Part shown: in pieces, positions 1 through 9,978 of the stretch
Layout of the letters: each line of letters begins with the position of its first letter
How positions within the stretch are numbered: position 1 is the stretch's first letter
Origin: a virus
DNA length: 44,623 bases
Virus record (IMG/VR): IMGVR_UViG_3300042868_005407
Span: 1 to 44,623 of that record
Reading direction: 5' to 3' (one strand)
Made by a program: the position numbers and the translations under genes
Notes under the pieces: model-generated
Databases searched by the model: none
Told to the model about the DNA's origin: nothing
Seen by the model: only the letters and a program-made list of their open reading frames with translations

Positions 1-178
1 TGATACCTTCCATTGTTATATGAGTACCAAAAGCATCACCAGGTATTCTAGTTACTTGACCAGGGTGTGCATATTGACCATCATCTCCATAGAATACATC
101 TTTCTTGAAAGGGTTCTTTCTATAAGGAGAAGGTTCCCCGTTTGTGTATTCATTCTTAGGTACTTTGTTCTGTTTCAT
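1..178 (-). CDS. Virion protein, 3' end cut by window edge (partial)
   Basis: Only the first 59 codons lie in the window; translation starts MKQNKVPKNEYTNGEPSPYR and continues without a stop to position 1. It contains the string GQYAHPGQVTRIPG, followed by an ITMEG segment. From memory, this H-P-G-x-[VI]-T-x-I-P pattern followed by ITM is common in internal virion proteins of crAss-like phages. Its start codon overlaps the stop of the preceding 1805-aa gene (TAATG), so the two are translationally coupled. The coupling and position support a virion role; the exact function is unknown. Confidence 0.7.
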   Translation of the reverse strand, partial: MKQNKVPKNEYTNGEPSPYRKNPFKKDVFYGDDGQYAHPGQVTRIPGDAFGTHITMEGI

Positions 179-3100
179 TATCTTGGTGAATAAAGATCTT
201 TAATATTAGTAATCATAACAAGCATTTTTCTATCTCCAGATATTTTCTTTCTTAATAATACTGAAGTAGTATAATGTCTAAACTTCTTTCTCTGAAATGG
301 AGGTTTAGCATAGTTAAGGTTTATAGGATTTAAAACTCTTATATAACCATTATCACCAGTATCCCAAATAGGTCTCTGAGCAAAACCTGGGATAGAAGGA
401 TTGAAGAATTCTCCTCTATCATCTGTCACATCCCAGAACTGATTAAACCTATATTTGTTTTCTTCTTTAGAAAATAGAATTTGTATACTAGTAGGTTGAA
501 TAACTGGATAAGCTAAAATAGCTTCTGGATTATTCTTAGGACTAAGATTCAATTTTAATAATCCTGATACTTGTTCTGTATTAAAGATTACAGCTTCATC
601 AAAATTGTAATTAAGCACATGGAATCTATCATAACAATTCTCAGCATACTTATATGCTTCCATAATATATTGAATACTTCTTAATGTATTAACATTCTGA
701 CCAGCGTTAACAATGAATTCTACTTCAAAAGGATAATCTATTCCATAATAGTTGCAATAAAGATCACATCTAACATTATGAATCCAAATACTTTTCTTAT
801 CAAAAGGATTAACAGTCATGAAAGTATTCTTTCCAGGCATGTTTAATGTTGGGTGCCAATCATGCCAGCCTAACCAACCCTCTGTTTTAGGATCATAACT
901 TATGGTCCAGGAAGCATCATTAAAAAACAAAGGACTATTAACATCTCCTAAACCAAATTCTAGACCTGTCTCAACTACTTTAAATCTATTTGAACCTAAG
1001 TACTTCAAAGTCTCTGTGATATCATCTCTAAGTTTATAATCAACTTTAGAAAAGTAAATTAAACCATTAAGGTTATCATACATAGACTGACATCCTATAC
1101 CTATTACAGGATTATCTTTAAGTTCAAAGTCAGGAAAATCTTTAGTTAATCTGTAAGGTAAGTACTGAGCAAACCACCACTTAAGATTTAGATTAGATAC
1201 TTCTTTAAGACCACTAGAAAGATTAAATATCTTTCCTTGATTTTGACTAATCCAGAATAATCCAGCTGGAGTATTAATAACACTTAATCTATTTTGACAA
1301 CTTGCATACTCATGAGATGAATCAACATTGATTACACTCTGCATTGGTTGAGAAAATAATCCGCCATCACCTAGTGTAAGCTTAGTACCTAATCCTGTTT
1401 CTAATTGATCTGTACCTTGAAACTGAACAGGAGAAGCGGCATCAAAGAAAATCATAGCACCACTTTTATTAACCGGTTTTATACAAGTAACAATATTAAG
1501 AAAATCAAAATAATTATTAGGTAAGAAAACTTTCCAACCATCTTTTAACCCTTCAAATTGAGCAGGCAAAGAATAGATTAATCTCTTGGGTCTATAAACA
1601 AAACAAGTCTCTGCAACATATGGATTATATGCTGGAGATTGCATGCTTGCCCATGATGCATAGTTAATAAACAGCTGAGAAATACTTAATGATTTATCAT
1701 ATTTGTAATAGTTACCCGATTTAATAATATTTGTAGTAAACAGATCCTTGCTATCACCTCCTGCGTAAGGATCAAAAAATCTTTGGTCTTGAGGTTCTCC
1801 ATAATCACGGTAAGCAACATTAATCTCACTCTCTACAAAGAAGTCTCTTACTCCTGAATTAAATAAATAGAACCAACCTTTGGCATCAAACTGAAAGGAT
1901 GTCAGTATGGTCATAAGAATATTATTGGCACAAGTATTACCATCTAATACATAATAAGCAGAGGGTGTAACAAGAGGTCCTGGGGTAGGACTAAAGACTG
2001 TAGTAATCCAAGTAAAAGCACTTGCTGTAAAATCATTAGTTTGAAACTCACTAAAGTCTGCCCAATACTTAGGATAGGGTAGCATCTGATGTTGTTTATA
2101 ATTGAATTGAGTACCATTAGGTTGTCCATATAACCAATCATAAAAAAACAAGAATGTATTTTTCTCTGTATATCTATTTACATAAACATCACCGCCAAAT
2201 AATACAGTAGTTGAATCTCCTTTACCAGGAACTATACCTCCTGCAGGAAAGAAAGTACCTGCTGCAAAAGTTACAGGAATAAAACATGGACTAACCGGTA
2301 TTGAAACAATATTATTAAGTTGACCATACTGATTATCTATTCTTACTTTTAAAGCACCATACCAAGAAGAACAAGTCTGTCCACTAGCTCCATCTATAGT
2401 AGTTCCATCTGTAACTGTAAAATTACAAAGTTCTTGAATAGTCTGTGGAATAGGACTTAATTCTGAAGCAGTATATCTTGTTTTATCTACAACAGATGGA
2501 TCAGGAATTGCTCTTGTTGTTTGAAGAGCTACACTTCTTTGTCTATATAGATTATTAACATTATAAGTATTATTCAACTGTAATATCTCAGGATTAATAT
2601 ACTGCTGATCTACTAATTCAGTTCTGAAGGTTGCTGGATTTCTACCTGTTAGATTATTATAAAAACCATGTGAGTGATATCTTACAGCAAAGTCTCTGTA
2701 CTTAAGCATAGCTCTAATTAATCTCATGAAAGAATCAGTACCTTGACTGAAGTAATTCATGAAAGTAGGTAATGCACTTACAGCATTAAGTAATGCAGGA
2801 GTTCTATTTTGAGCACCATCTTTCTCTTCTATATGTTGATCTGTACTACTTATAGCTGGATTTCCTGCAGCAGTACCTTGAGCTGTTAGTTGTGTCGTTG
2901 ATAAGGTAGTATTTGTAATCTGAGCACCAGTAATAGCTTGTGTTAATGGTAATCCTGATATCATCAATGCATTATAGCCTGAATAATTACCGTTTATAGA
3001 TGTCAATGTAGTAAACAAAGTAGGTAAATCTGTATTAGCAGGTGAGGCTCTGGTACCTGTTGGTAAGGGAGTATCTAAAGTTGTGGTTCCTGATGTAGAT

Positions 3101-5595
3101 CCAGTATTACTTCCATTAAAAGTATTTGTACCTATTGTAGTAGTTGAGTTCATAACATAAGGCGTTGTACCTCCATATGTTATAGGACCTACTGTAGTTG
3201 TACCCTTAAGGTCAACTTTATCTGTTAAATCATAAGTATTCTTAGTAAAGTAAACTTCCTCAAAAGACATACCTTGATATTTTGGTCTTTTCTTTGATGT
3301 ACTTCTTTCACCATTTAATTGAAGTACAGCATAACCTATACCAGCAATAGAAGAAAGAAGAAATACAAAGTCTGCAATAAGTTTCTCCTGAGGATGTTTC
3401 TCAGATAAATCAAACTTACCTACAACTTTACCTGAAGCATTTCCATAAATCCTGAACTCTTTTGCTGCAAGAAATGGATTATTAAAATTAGTATCTGGAG
3501 AGTGAAAGGTAAAGTAGTCTTGTTTAAAGTCACTATACTGCATATAATCACCGGCCGCTCCTGGAGTATAACTAAAAGGAGTAAGAGGTGCATTTGTATT
3601 TGCATTCTTGATACCACCAGGAGTTGTTATACAAGAGGCTGTCTTACTAGGTACATTTAGTAAAAAAGGATCATTTCTAAGATCGTTATAAGGATAGTTA
3701 GGATATAATCCTTGCTTACCTCCTGATCCTGGAATATCATACTGATGCATGTTATTAATGATACCCTTAGCAATGATAGTCTTATTACCATTACGGGATC
3801 CTCTCAAAATTCTATATCCTATAATACCTGGGATAAGGTTTCCATTGTTATCTCTAGGAGCTTTGATATTCTCAAACTTAACTCCCATGATTCTTATATT
3901 AGCACCACCTGGAGAATTTAAAGCAACATTAGAACCTAAAGTATCCTCAGGAAATTTATGATGTCTTATAGGAGTACCACACAGATCATAACTAGAAGGA
4001 AGAGTTCCTGGATAGGGCACACTTGTTACGGCTGTCCAAGGATGTGATGGATCATTAGCATTCCATATCTGTGGAGTCTTATCCGGATAGAATTCACTAG
4101 ACTCCCAATAACCCATATAACCTTCTTGAATAATACTACCTATTCCATCAGGAGCTAAGTTTGTACCTACAGGAAAACTTGTTCCTAGAATGGCTGTATT
4201 ATATGTTTCCCAAAAAGGACCGGGTGTAAATGTATTTCCTGTAGGAGCTAATAACATTAATTCTCCACTTGTTATTGGAAATGCAGGAACACTAGTTGGA
4301 TAAGCGGGTGTTGCAAATAGAGGTCCTTGTCTAGCTGGTCTTCCTGGAATATGATATTCATTAGATTTATCTCCTGTATCATATTCATATTGAATAAAAA
4401 AAGAATATACTTCATCGCGCATATAGCCAGTTAGATTATTACCCTTATGATAATAGTCAAATGGATATTCTACAGACTGCCACTTAGCAACAATTTGATT
4501 AGCTAAAGGTTGATAGTTAAAATCTTCCTTAGAAGTAGGTCCTACACGTATTAAGTAATCACCAACATTATACATAGCATCTGACTTATCTACAATAGGA
4601 GTCATGATTGGTAACTGCTCTATAGGAATAGATGGCCAAGTATTAAAAATTGTATCAAAGCTAAATCTTGTTTGTCTTGTTGAATATATTCCAGCTTGTC
4701 TTACAACAGTTTGTGCATTTACAACTTGACCTACACCTATTATAATCTCATCATAACGCAGATCCACACTGTCAATAAATACATCTAAAGATGTTGCTGA
4801 GTTATTATGCTCAAACAATCCTTGTATATTAGATACATACCAATCAGATATCTTCTGTGATTTTACAGCATAAGCCATAACTACAAAGTAACTTCCATTA
4901 AGAAGATTACCTCCAGGAACTCCCTTTTCTACACGAGGACAAATAGGATTAATAAAAAGAGCTAGTCTTAATTTATTACAATCAAGAGCTGGTGTGTTAT
5001 CACAAATAATACAACCTCCAGGTAAACTACCATTAGAATCAACACAGGTTTGAATATAAGGAACAGGAGTATTAATATTAGTAGTATTTGGTGGTGCGGG
5101 TGCTGGAAGAAAAGGATAGTTATTATCAGGATTTGTTATATCAATATCAAGATTTCTAGAAGGATTAATACCATCATCCCAATAAAGTTTGTAAGTACAA
5201 TCACTTGTAGAACGTGACACACCTTTAATAAGATTATCTTGATTAAATTTAAGACATTTGTCATTTACTATATACTGATATGCCGGTAACATAGTACCAC
5301 AATTACTCTCTATAAATAAGCCAATTTCTGAATTAATATTATCTGTAGAGTAAACAGCCCATTTGTCTTCAATAATATGAATAAATCCAATAATAGGATA
5401 CGGAGCTGAGACACATGATAGGTTAGCTGGCTCATTGCCAAGTTTACCTAAATCACCTGTGATAGAATTATTAATAACATTTCTACCTCTACTCCATTCA
5501 TTCTTGGGTAGGTGAAAATCATTAATATCTGTGTTAAGAGATTTGTCAAATGTCTTTGACTCTTCACTGCTAGTATTTTGTGAGTCTTGTGCCAT
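178..5595 (-). CDS. Large tail-hub / tail stabilisation (muzzle-type) protein, crAss-like
   Basis: A 1805-aa protein, the largest in the window. The N-terminus has the pattern expected of the crAss-like tail stabilisation protein (P22 gp10-like family): a short polar leader, then NEWSRGRNVINNSITGD, a GNEPAN motif, PYPIIGFI, STDNINSEIGLF and YWDDGINPSR. The rest is a long beta-rich, Gly/Thr/Asn/Pro-rich chain with no membrane segments. A Thr/Gly-rich low-complexity stretch lies around residues 795-850. It directly follows two ring-type proteins and is coupled at both ends by TAATG overlaps, which suggests co-assembly at the tail tip. Assignment rests on N-terminal motifs, size and position. 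Confidence 0.8.
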   Translation of the reverse strand: MAQDSQNTSSEESKTFDKSLNTDINDFHLPKNEWSRGRNVINNSITGDLGKLGNEPANLSCVSAPYPIIGFIHIIEDKWAVYSTDNINSEIGLFIESNCGTMLPAYQYIVNDKCLKFNQDNLIKGVSRSTSDCTYKLYWDDGINPSRNLDIDITNPDNNYPFLPAPAPPNTTNINTPVPYIQTCVDSNGSLPGGCIICDNTPALDCNKLRLALFINPICPRVEKGVPGGNLLNGSYFVVMAYAVKSQKISDWYVSNIQGLFEHNNSATSLDVFIDSVDLRYDEIIIGVGQVVNAQTVVRQAGIYSTRQTRFSFDTIFNTWPSIPIEQLPIMTPIVDKSDAMYNVGDYLIRVGPTSKEDFNYQPLANQIVAKWQSVEYPFDYYHKGNNLTGYMRDEVYSFFIQYEYDTGDKSNEYHIPGRPARQGPLFATPAYPTSVPAFPITSGELMLLAPTGNTFTPGPFWETYNTAILGTSFPVGTNLAPDGIGSIIQEGYMGYWESSEFYPDKTPQIWNANDPSHPWTAVTSVPYPGTLPSSYDLCGTPIRHHKFPEDTLGSNVALNSPGGANIRIMGVKFENIKAPRDNNGNLIPGIIGYRILRGSRNGNKTIIAKGIINNMHQYDIPGSGGKQGLYPNYPYNDLRNDPFLLNVPSKTASCITTPGGIKNANTNAPLTPFSYTPGAAGDYMQYSDFKQDYFTFHSPDTNFNNPFLAAKEFRIYGNASGKVVGKFDLSEKHPQEKLIADFVFLLSSIAGIGYAVLQLNGERSTSKKRPKYQGMSFEEVYFTKNTYDLTDKVDLKGTTTVGPITYGGTTPYVMNSTTTIGTNTFNGSNTGSTSGTTTLDTPLPTGTRASPANTDLPTLFTTLTSINGNYSGYNALMISGLPLTQAITGAQITNTTLSTTQLTAQGTAAGNPAISSTDQHIEEKDGAQNRTPALLNAVSALPTFMNYFSQGTDSFMRLIRAMLKYRDFAVRYHSHGFYNNLTGRNPATFRTELVDQQYINPEILQLNNTYNVNNLYRQRSVALQTTRAIPDPSVVDKTRYTASELSPIPQTIQELCNFTVTDGTTIDGASGQTCSSWYGALKVRIDNQYGQLNNIVSIPVSPCFIPVTFAAGTFFPAGGIVPGKGDSTTVLFGGDVYVNRYTEKNTFLFFYDWLYGQPNGTQFNYKQHQMLPYPKYWADFSEFQTNDFTASAFTWITTVFSPTPGPLVTPSAYYVLDGNTCANNILMTILTSFQFDAKGWFYLFNSGVRDFFVESEINVAYRDYGEPQDQRFFDPYAGGDSKDLFTTNIIKSGNYYKYDKSLSISQLFINYASWASMQSPAYNPYVAETCFVYRPKRLIYSLPAQFEGLKDGWKVFLPNNYFDFLNIVTCIKPVNKSGAMIFFDAASPVQFQGTDQLETGLGTKLTLGDGGLFSQPMQSVINVDSSHEYASCQNRLSVINTPAGLFWISQNQGKIFNLSSGLKEVSNLNLKWWFAQYLPYRLTKDFPDFELKDNPVIGIGCQSMYDNLNGLIYFSKVDYKLRDDITETLKYLGSNRFKVVETGLEFGLGDVNSPLFFNDASWTISYDPKTEGWLGWHDWHPTLNMPGKNTFMTVNPFDKKSIWIHNVRCDLYCNYYGIDYPFEVEFIVNAGQNVNTLRSIQYIMEAYKYAENCYDRFHVLNYNFDEAVIFNTEQVSGLLKLNLSPKNNPEAILAYPVIQPTSIQILFSKEENKYRFNQFWDVTDDRGEFFNPSIPGFAQRPIWDTGDNGYIRVLNPINLNYAKPPFQRKKFRHYTTSVLLRKKISGDRKMLVMITNIKDLYSPR

Positions 5596-6644
5596 TAGAA
5601 TGTGTTCATTTGACCATTTACATTATTACCATAAGTTAAAGGAGGTATTCCGCCACCAGCATACCAAGGATAAGACTTAAAAGCCTCATAGTATTTACCA
5701 TATTGAGCTTTTCTGTTAGTCCACCACATCTCACGCATCTCTGCAAAATTGGGAGTGTGCACAAGAGCATTAGCTGCACTTTTTGCTACACGTAATCTTG
5801 CTTCAACTAATTGTAACTTCTGACCTACAGGCTCATCATTCATAATTAAGTTCTCTAGAATCCGTTGCTTAATAGCATATTCATAATACTCATTAAGTAA
5901 ATCATGATCCGGAACTAATAAGTTTCCATTATCATCTTCTAATTGACCTTGGTAACTAATATAAATATTAGCTGTTTCTAAATTAGTAAATAAGAAATCA
6001 CCTTGAATCCAAGCATGATCTGCAGACTTTACATAAAGATTAGGACAATCACAAGCAATAGTTTCATTATTTGTAATAAGTCTTAATGGCCACATCCTTC
6101 TATAAGTACGCGTTGTACCATGAACAATCTGTACTAACTCAAAGCTCTCACCTTTACAGTTTAACTCAAGTCTAGGAGTTTTACAATAACTCTGATCATC
6201 CGGTAAAGCAGGACATGCTGCAGGAAGTTGTTGACAAGTACAAGTATTACAAGGAATACCACAGGTCTGACAGTTAACAGTACCATCTGTACAAGAGTTG
6301 ATAACAGCTGGACCAATTGATTTATAAGTAGGAATTCCTACAGGTCTCTCTTCTATAAAAGTGCCTTGGCTTACGGGCTCGTGCACAGTTACATTATCAC
6401 AAACTAGTGCGTAATTCAATACGTAAAAGTCTGTGGGTAATCTCACTTTTCCTTTTTTTACTTCTAATAAAGTTTCTTTTGTACCCATGATTCTTAATCC
6501 AAGATCATAGTTAACTCTTTTAGCAACTTTAATTAATTGCTGAGGTTCAATATAATTAGTTAAATCATATTGAGTAAGATCTATTCTGGCAGCATCAAGA
6601 AGCTGATCAAATGTTCTGTATCTAAGGGTATAGTTATAACTCAT
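5595..6644 (-). CDS. Ring / tail-tube type structural protein, crAss-like
   Basis: A 349-aa protein beginning MSYNYTLRYRTFDQLLDAAR. An N-terminal helical part (IEPQQLIKVAKRVNYDLGLRI) precedes a beta-rich middle (GKVRLPTDFYVLNYALV). The C-terminus is helical, with YYEYAIKQRILENLI, a long amphipathic helix and WWTNRKAQYGKYYEAF. This helix-beta-helix plan, and its place between another such protein and the large hub protein, fit the crAss-like ring proteins that connect portal and tail. A Cys-rich insert at about residues 115-155 carries CxxC-type pairs that could bind metal or form disulfides. Its stop overlaps the next start (TAATG). Confidence 0.68.
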   Translation of the reverse strand: MSYNYTLRYRTFDQLLDAARIDLTQYDLTNYIEPQQLIKVAKRVNYDLGLRIMGTKETLLEVKKGKVRLPTDFYVLNYALVCDNVTVHEPVSQGTFIEERPVGIPTYKSIGPAVINSCTDGTVNCQTCGIPCNTCTCQQLPAACPALPDDQSYCKTPRLELNCKGESFELVQIVHGTTRTYRRMWPLRLITNNETIACDCPNLYVKSADHAWIQGDFLFTNLETANIYISYQGQLEDDNGNLLVPDHDLLNEYYEYAIKQRILENLIMNDEPVGQKLQLVEARLRVAKSAANALVHTPNFAEMREMWWTNRKAQYGKYYEAFKSYPWYAGGGIPPLTYGNNVNGQMNTF

Positions 6645-6648
6645 GGAT

Positions 6649-7320
6649 TTAAGATCTTAAAGGATTCATTTTATCGTCTTGTGTCTCTGTTGGTGTTTGC
6701 AACATAAATGCAAGATCTTTCAAAACTAATTGTTCTACTTCAGCAAATATAAATTCTGGAACTGCTAATCTATCATTCTGTCTTGGTGCACACGGATCTT
6801 GATCACAGTGATACTTCTTTGTAGATGTTGTAAATATACCATCTACTCTTACACCTTCCCACTCAATATTTGGAAAATATAAATGTCCTTCTAAATACCA
6901 GTAATACTTAGCTTTATTATATTTGAAAGTAGGTTGGCCAGTCATATATACATAAGTAGTAGGATTTGTATTACTCATAATAACAGAACCATCTAAAGAA
7001 GTAACTGATCTAATCAATGGTCCTTCAGATCCTTCCATAGGTTCTGGTATATGTTCTTTAGTTCTCATGATAGTACAGTTGGTTTTCACACCTGCACAAC
7101 ACGCTTCAATAGTACTTACTTCAATAAGATCTACACAAGGTATTTTCTCAAATAAGCTTTGGATACGCATAATCTTATTTTCATTATCTAGCTTGCGCAC
7201 TATATAAGAAGCATGTTTAATAAGAAGACTGTATATAAATCTATCTGTAAGAAAAGCATCTTCTTTTACACCTTTGATTGTATTACGAACTCTTGATACG
7301 GTTTCTTCTATTGTAGTCAT
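6649..7320 (-). CDS. Ring / tail-tube type structural protein, crAss-like
   Basis: A 223-aa protein starting MTTIEETVSRVRNTIKGVKE. An N-terminal helical segment (DRFIYSLLIKHASYIVRKLD) leads into a beta-rich core with IPCVDLIEVS, a cysteine pair (EACCAG), TYVYMTGQPTF and YYWYLEGHLYFP. It ends in a helix (PEFIFAEVEQLVLKDLAFML). The pattern resembles its downstream neighbour, from which it is separated by 4 nt. Tail-connector proteins of crAss-like phages come in several paralogous ring types with this fold plan. Which ring it forms cannot be told from sequence alone. Confidence 0.62.
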   Translation of the reverse strand: MTTIEETVSRVRNTIKGVKEDAFLTDRFIYSLLIKHASYIVRKLDNENKIMRIQSLFEKIPCVDLIEVSTIEACCAGVKTNCTIMRTKEHIPEPMEGSEGPLIRSVTSLDGSVIMSNTNPTTYVYMTGQPTFKYNKAKYYWYLEGHLYFPNIEWEGVRVDGIFTTSTKKYHCDQDPCAPRQNDRLAVPEFIFAEVEQLVLKDLAFMLQTPTETQDDKMNPLRS

Positions 7321-7325
7321 TGTAT

Positions 7326-7919
7326 TTAGTTTAAATCAAATTCATTATAAGAGCTATCTACCCTATAGGTTGCTTTAATCTCTCTAAAATAATCATTTTT
7401 TCTTGCTGCTTTCATGTACTTCATAATGTTTCGGCCACTCTCAACTTGAACATAATTTTTCCAATTCACCCTATAAACTTCAGGAACAGCTCTCTTAAAA
7501 TCTCTTGTTGCTTTAAATGTCCATAATTCTCTATTCTTAAACTTATACTTAGATGCAAAGTTAGTATAAAAGATTTTAGCTAGATAATTATCTGACTCAA
7601 AATTTTGGTGCCTAACTTTTGTATTATGCTTTATAGAATTAGCAATATCTGTATTATACTTTTTAGCAGATGCACATGTTCCTAAAAACACATAACCTAA
7701 ACTCTCTGGTAATTCAATACCATCTCTATTATGTAGAGCGTGGTTCCAGAGCTTTCCGTGAAAGGTGTTTAAAATAAGACTGATATGTTCTAAAGATAAG
7801 TCTTTATACTGAGGATATTTTTCTATGAACTCGCTTAAGAAATTATTGGTCACTATTCTAGGGGCCCCTTTTCTACATCTTGGAGCGCTTAAGTCTGGCT
7901 TTTTAAACTCTTTTATCAT
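7326..7919 (-). CDS. IHF/HU-like protein of crAss-like structural block
   Basis: A 197-aa basic protein. I place the start at ATG 7919 (MIKEFKKPDLSAPRCRKG), not at an in-frame TTG at 7952, because the TTG lies beside the terminator hairpin. Residues about 45-75 (LEHISLILNTFHGKLWNHAL, then GIELPESLGYVFLGTC) resemble the HU/IHF arrangement of helices followed by a G-x-x-L-P-x-x-L-G beta hairpin. The segment ESDNYLAKIFYTNFASKYKF and WTFKATRDFKRAVP are, from memory, characteristic of IHF-like proteins next to the tail genes of crAss-like phages. It may bind DNA or serve as an internal assembly factor; the evidence does not separate these. Confidence 0.6.
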   Translation of the reverse strand: MIKEFKKPDLSAPRCRKGAPRIVTNNFLSEFIEKYPQYKDLSLEHISLILNTFHGKLWNHALHNRDGIELPESLGYVFLGTCASAKKYNTDIANSIKHNTKVRHQNFESDNYLAKIFYTNFASKYKFKNRELWTFKATRDFKRAVPEVYRVNWKNYVQVESGRNIMKYMKAARKNDYFREIKATYRVDSSYNEFDLN

Positions 7920-7950
7920 AGCTAAATTTACATCTTTTTTTTCAAGTAGC

Positions 7951-7979
7951 AAAAACCCCAGTATAATTTAACCGGGGTT
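7951..7979 (-). terminator. Intrinsic terminator after the Cys-rich fibre operon
   Basis: Read on the minus strand, a 9-bp stem (AACCCCGGT with ACTGGGGTT, one G-U pair) closes an 8-nt loop and is followed by a T-run. It sits between the end of the 8026 gene and the start of the IHF-like gene. No strong promoter is visible between it and that gene, so read-through probably feeds the tail genes. It may set a lower level for the distal genes. Confidence 0.72.
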
Positions 7980-8025
7980 CTCACCTATTAGTCATGTTGA
8001 ACCAACAAATCATGACATTTTAATA

Positions 8026-8742
8026 TTATGGACAAGGTATACCTTGTGTAATTATACTACTAACATATGGAGTTAAATACAGATTAATAGATCCTGTAAC
8101 CATACAAGCTGTTAAAGTATAAGACACACTACCTGTTAAGTCTATTCTGATAAGTTCTTTTGTTGCACAATCTATGTAGTAAATAGAAGATCCATTTAAT
8201 TCACTAGGCATAATACCAGGCATAATTGTAATAGTGTATTGTTCACAATCAGTACAACATCCATCAAAAAGTGCCATCTCATAACCTAAAGGAAGATTTG
8301 GAATTAATCCAGTAGCACATACATATACAGAAGTATCAGCAGTAATAGGTCCTACCTCTGGTCTTGGTGTACCATTACAATCTAAACCCATTGTAGCTGC
8401 AGGAATTACTCCACAAGGTTGATTAAGTGGAGGACTTGTACAAGTAATAGAATACATACTACAAGTTGGAGTTGGTGTAAAAGTAGTTGACCAAGGTACT
8501 TGGCCTACAGAAGAATTCTCAGGATTACAAGTTGCTTGAATATATCCCTCAAAGCATATTGGTGTACAACTTTCTGGATCTACCATTATAGAAATAGTAG
8601 CACTACACACATTGCCGCCTCCTACACATGATACTACATTAGTACATACATAAGAACCTACATTACATTGTCTCCAACATATTCTATGCGCGCCTGCATA
8701 ATTAGCTGTGAAATTTACTGTTATTGTTGCTGGTGTTAACAT
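8026..8742 (-). CDS. Cys-rich beta-sandwich virion/fibre protein
   Basis: A 238-aa protein beginning MLTPATITVNFTANYAGAHR. It contains many closely spaced cysteines (ICWRQCN, VCTNVVSC, GGGNVC, ESCTPICFEGYIQATC) within short beta strands, and no membrane segments or signal peptide. The strand-and-cysteine pattern fits a virion surface protein stabilised by disulfides or metal. It is the last gene before a terminator and follows two fibre genes, so a receptor-binding or fibre-tip role is likely. No precise family is recognised. Confidence 0.62.
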   Translation of the reverse strand: MLTPATITVNFTANYAGAHRICWRQCNVGSYVCTNVVSCVGGGNVCSATISIMVDPESCTPICFEGYIQATCNPENSSVGQVPWSTTFTPTPTCSMYSITCTSPPLNQPCGVIPAATMGLDCNGTPRPEVGPITADTSVYVCATGLIPNLPLGYEMALFDGCCTDCEQYTITIMPGIMPSELNGSSIYYIDCATKELIRIDLTGSVSYTLTACMVTGSINLYLTPYVSSIITQGIPCP

Positions 8743-8752
8743 ATTTATTAGT

Positions 8753-9967
8753 TTAAGATATTACACATGGTATATAACATAGACAGCCATCTTCTGCGGC
8801 AACTACATATTCTTTATATTTTAATAATCCTGATATGATTGTACCTTCTGGACGGCAATCTACAACAAAACCTTTATTAAGAATTGCAGCAATAATTAAT
8901 GCTTTTTGTAAAGGTGTAACAGCTGTAGGTAATCCATTTAAGAAAGTTGCAAGAATACAAAGTTCTGTACTAAGGTTGATTGTAGATTCTTCTACTACAC
9001 CTAGTATTTTAAAGATTGCATCGCGTGATGTGCCTAATGCTATTTTTAAGCTTTCACTACATTCACTAAAATTAGTTCCACAACAATTAGTTGGAGGAGG
9101 TACAGCTTTAAAAGCAGCAGCTAATGTAGGTGATCCTGGAGCAAGTACAGTAGTAAGAGCTGTTAATGATGCATCTACTTCAATACAACATACAGGAGGA
9201 CAAGTATTAATATCATAAAAATCATTATAATATGTAGCAAATACCGGAGCAGATGCTAATACATATCTATGAGTATCTGTACAATCAGGGCAACAGAAAT
9301 TACAATTAGTTATTAATTCACCATTATCAAGAAACTCATTTATTGATTCAACAAGAGTTTCTACATTTAGTACATTACCTGATGGTTGCTCGCTCATAAC
9401 ATAATTAAGCATATAAGATAAAGGATTTACACAAAGTAATTCCTTAGTCTTAAAACGGTAAATAGGGCAAGTATTTACACTGCCTGCATTATTTCCTGGT
9501 ATCACTTTCCAATAATAATCTGTATTGGGAACTAAAGGATAAGGATGTGTATAGGCAGTGCTAATTTGGCCGGCAGCCACCAAAGGAGGAGTAGTAGGAT
9601 TTGTTCCAAAATACACATCATAATATGTAGCACCAGGAACAATATTCCAACTCATGATTTGATTGACCGGTACTTGTAAAGCATTATTAGCCGGGATATT
9701 TATTATAGTACAATTTAAACACAATAAAGGTTGTAATAGAGAAGTCATATTTGTTATAACTTCTTCTACAGTATTTCCTGTTTCAATACTAAAACAAGGA
9801 ATATTTTGTCCTGTATATATAATACATTTGCTATCAAAAGTCTCATTACATGGACTAGGATCTGGACAAGGTGGTAAATCTGATGGACAATAGTTAGGTG
9901 TTGTAAGACCAGTAGGTACACAATCACAATCACAGGTTCCACATTTTGAACAATTAGTTGTACTCAT
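8753..9967 (-). CDS. Tail fibre / adhesin with fibronectin type III domain
   Basis: A 404-aa protein. I place the start at ATG 9967 (MSTTNCSKCGTCDCDC), because a longer reading from 10009 would overlap the upstream gene. After a CxxC-rich head comes a segment (KCIIYTGQNIPCFSIETGN, then a helical EEVITNM) that is also found at the start of the next gene upstream. Residues about 145-175 form a typical fibronectin type III unit: MSWNIVPGATYYDVYFGT, a TAYTHPYPLVPNTDYYWKV segment and YRFKTK. The C-terminal half is helical with scattered CC pairs. FN3 modules are common on phage surface proteins and usually mediate weak binding. Confidence 0.7.
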   Translation of the reverse strand: MSTTNCSKCGTCDCDCVPTGLTTPNYCPSDLPPCPDPSPCNETFDSKCIIYTGQNIPCFSIETGNTVEEVITNMTSLLQPLLCLNCTIINIPANNALQVPVNQIMSWNIVPGATYYDVYFGTNPTTPPLVAAGQISTAYTHPYPLVPNTDYYWKVIPGNNAGSVNTCPIYRFKTKELLCVNPLSYMLNYVMSEQPSGNVLNVETLVESINEFLDNGELITNCNFCCPDCTDTHRYVLASAPVFATYYNDFYDINTCPPVCCIEVDASLTALTTVLAPGSPTLAAAFKAVPPPTNCCGTNFSECSESLKIALGTSRDAIFKILGVVEESTINLSTELCILATFLNGLPTAVTPLQKALIIAAILNKGFVVDCRPEGTIISGLLKYKEYVVAAEDGCLCYIPCVIS

Positions 9968-9978
9968 TTTGTTTCTTA

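Noticed and set aside
7920-7952. TTG start for the IHF-like protein
   Set aside because: TTG is rare here and touches the terminator; ATG 7919 is in frame just downstream.
8835-9218. 127-aa plus-strand ORF opposite the FN3 fibre gene
   Set aside because: It is antisense to a clear gene, has no protein-like composition and no start context; it is a frame shadow.
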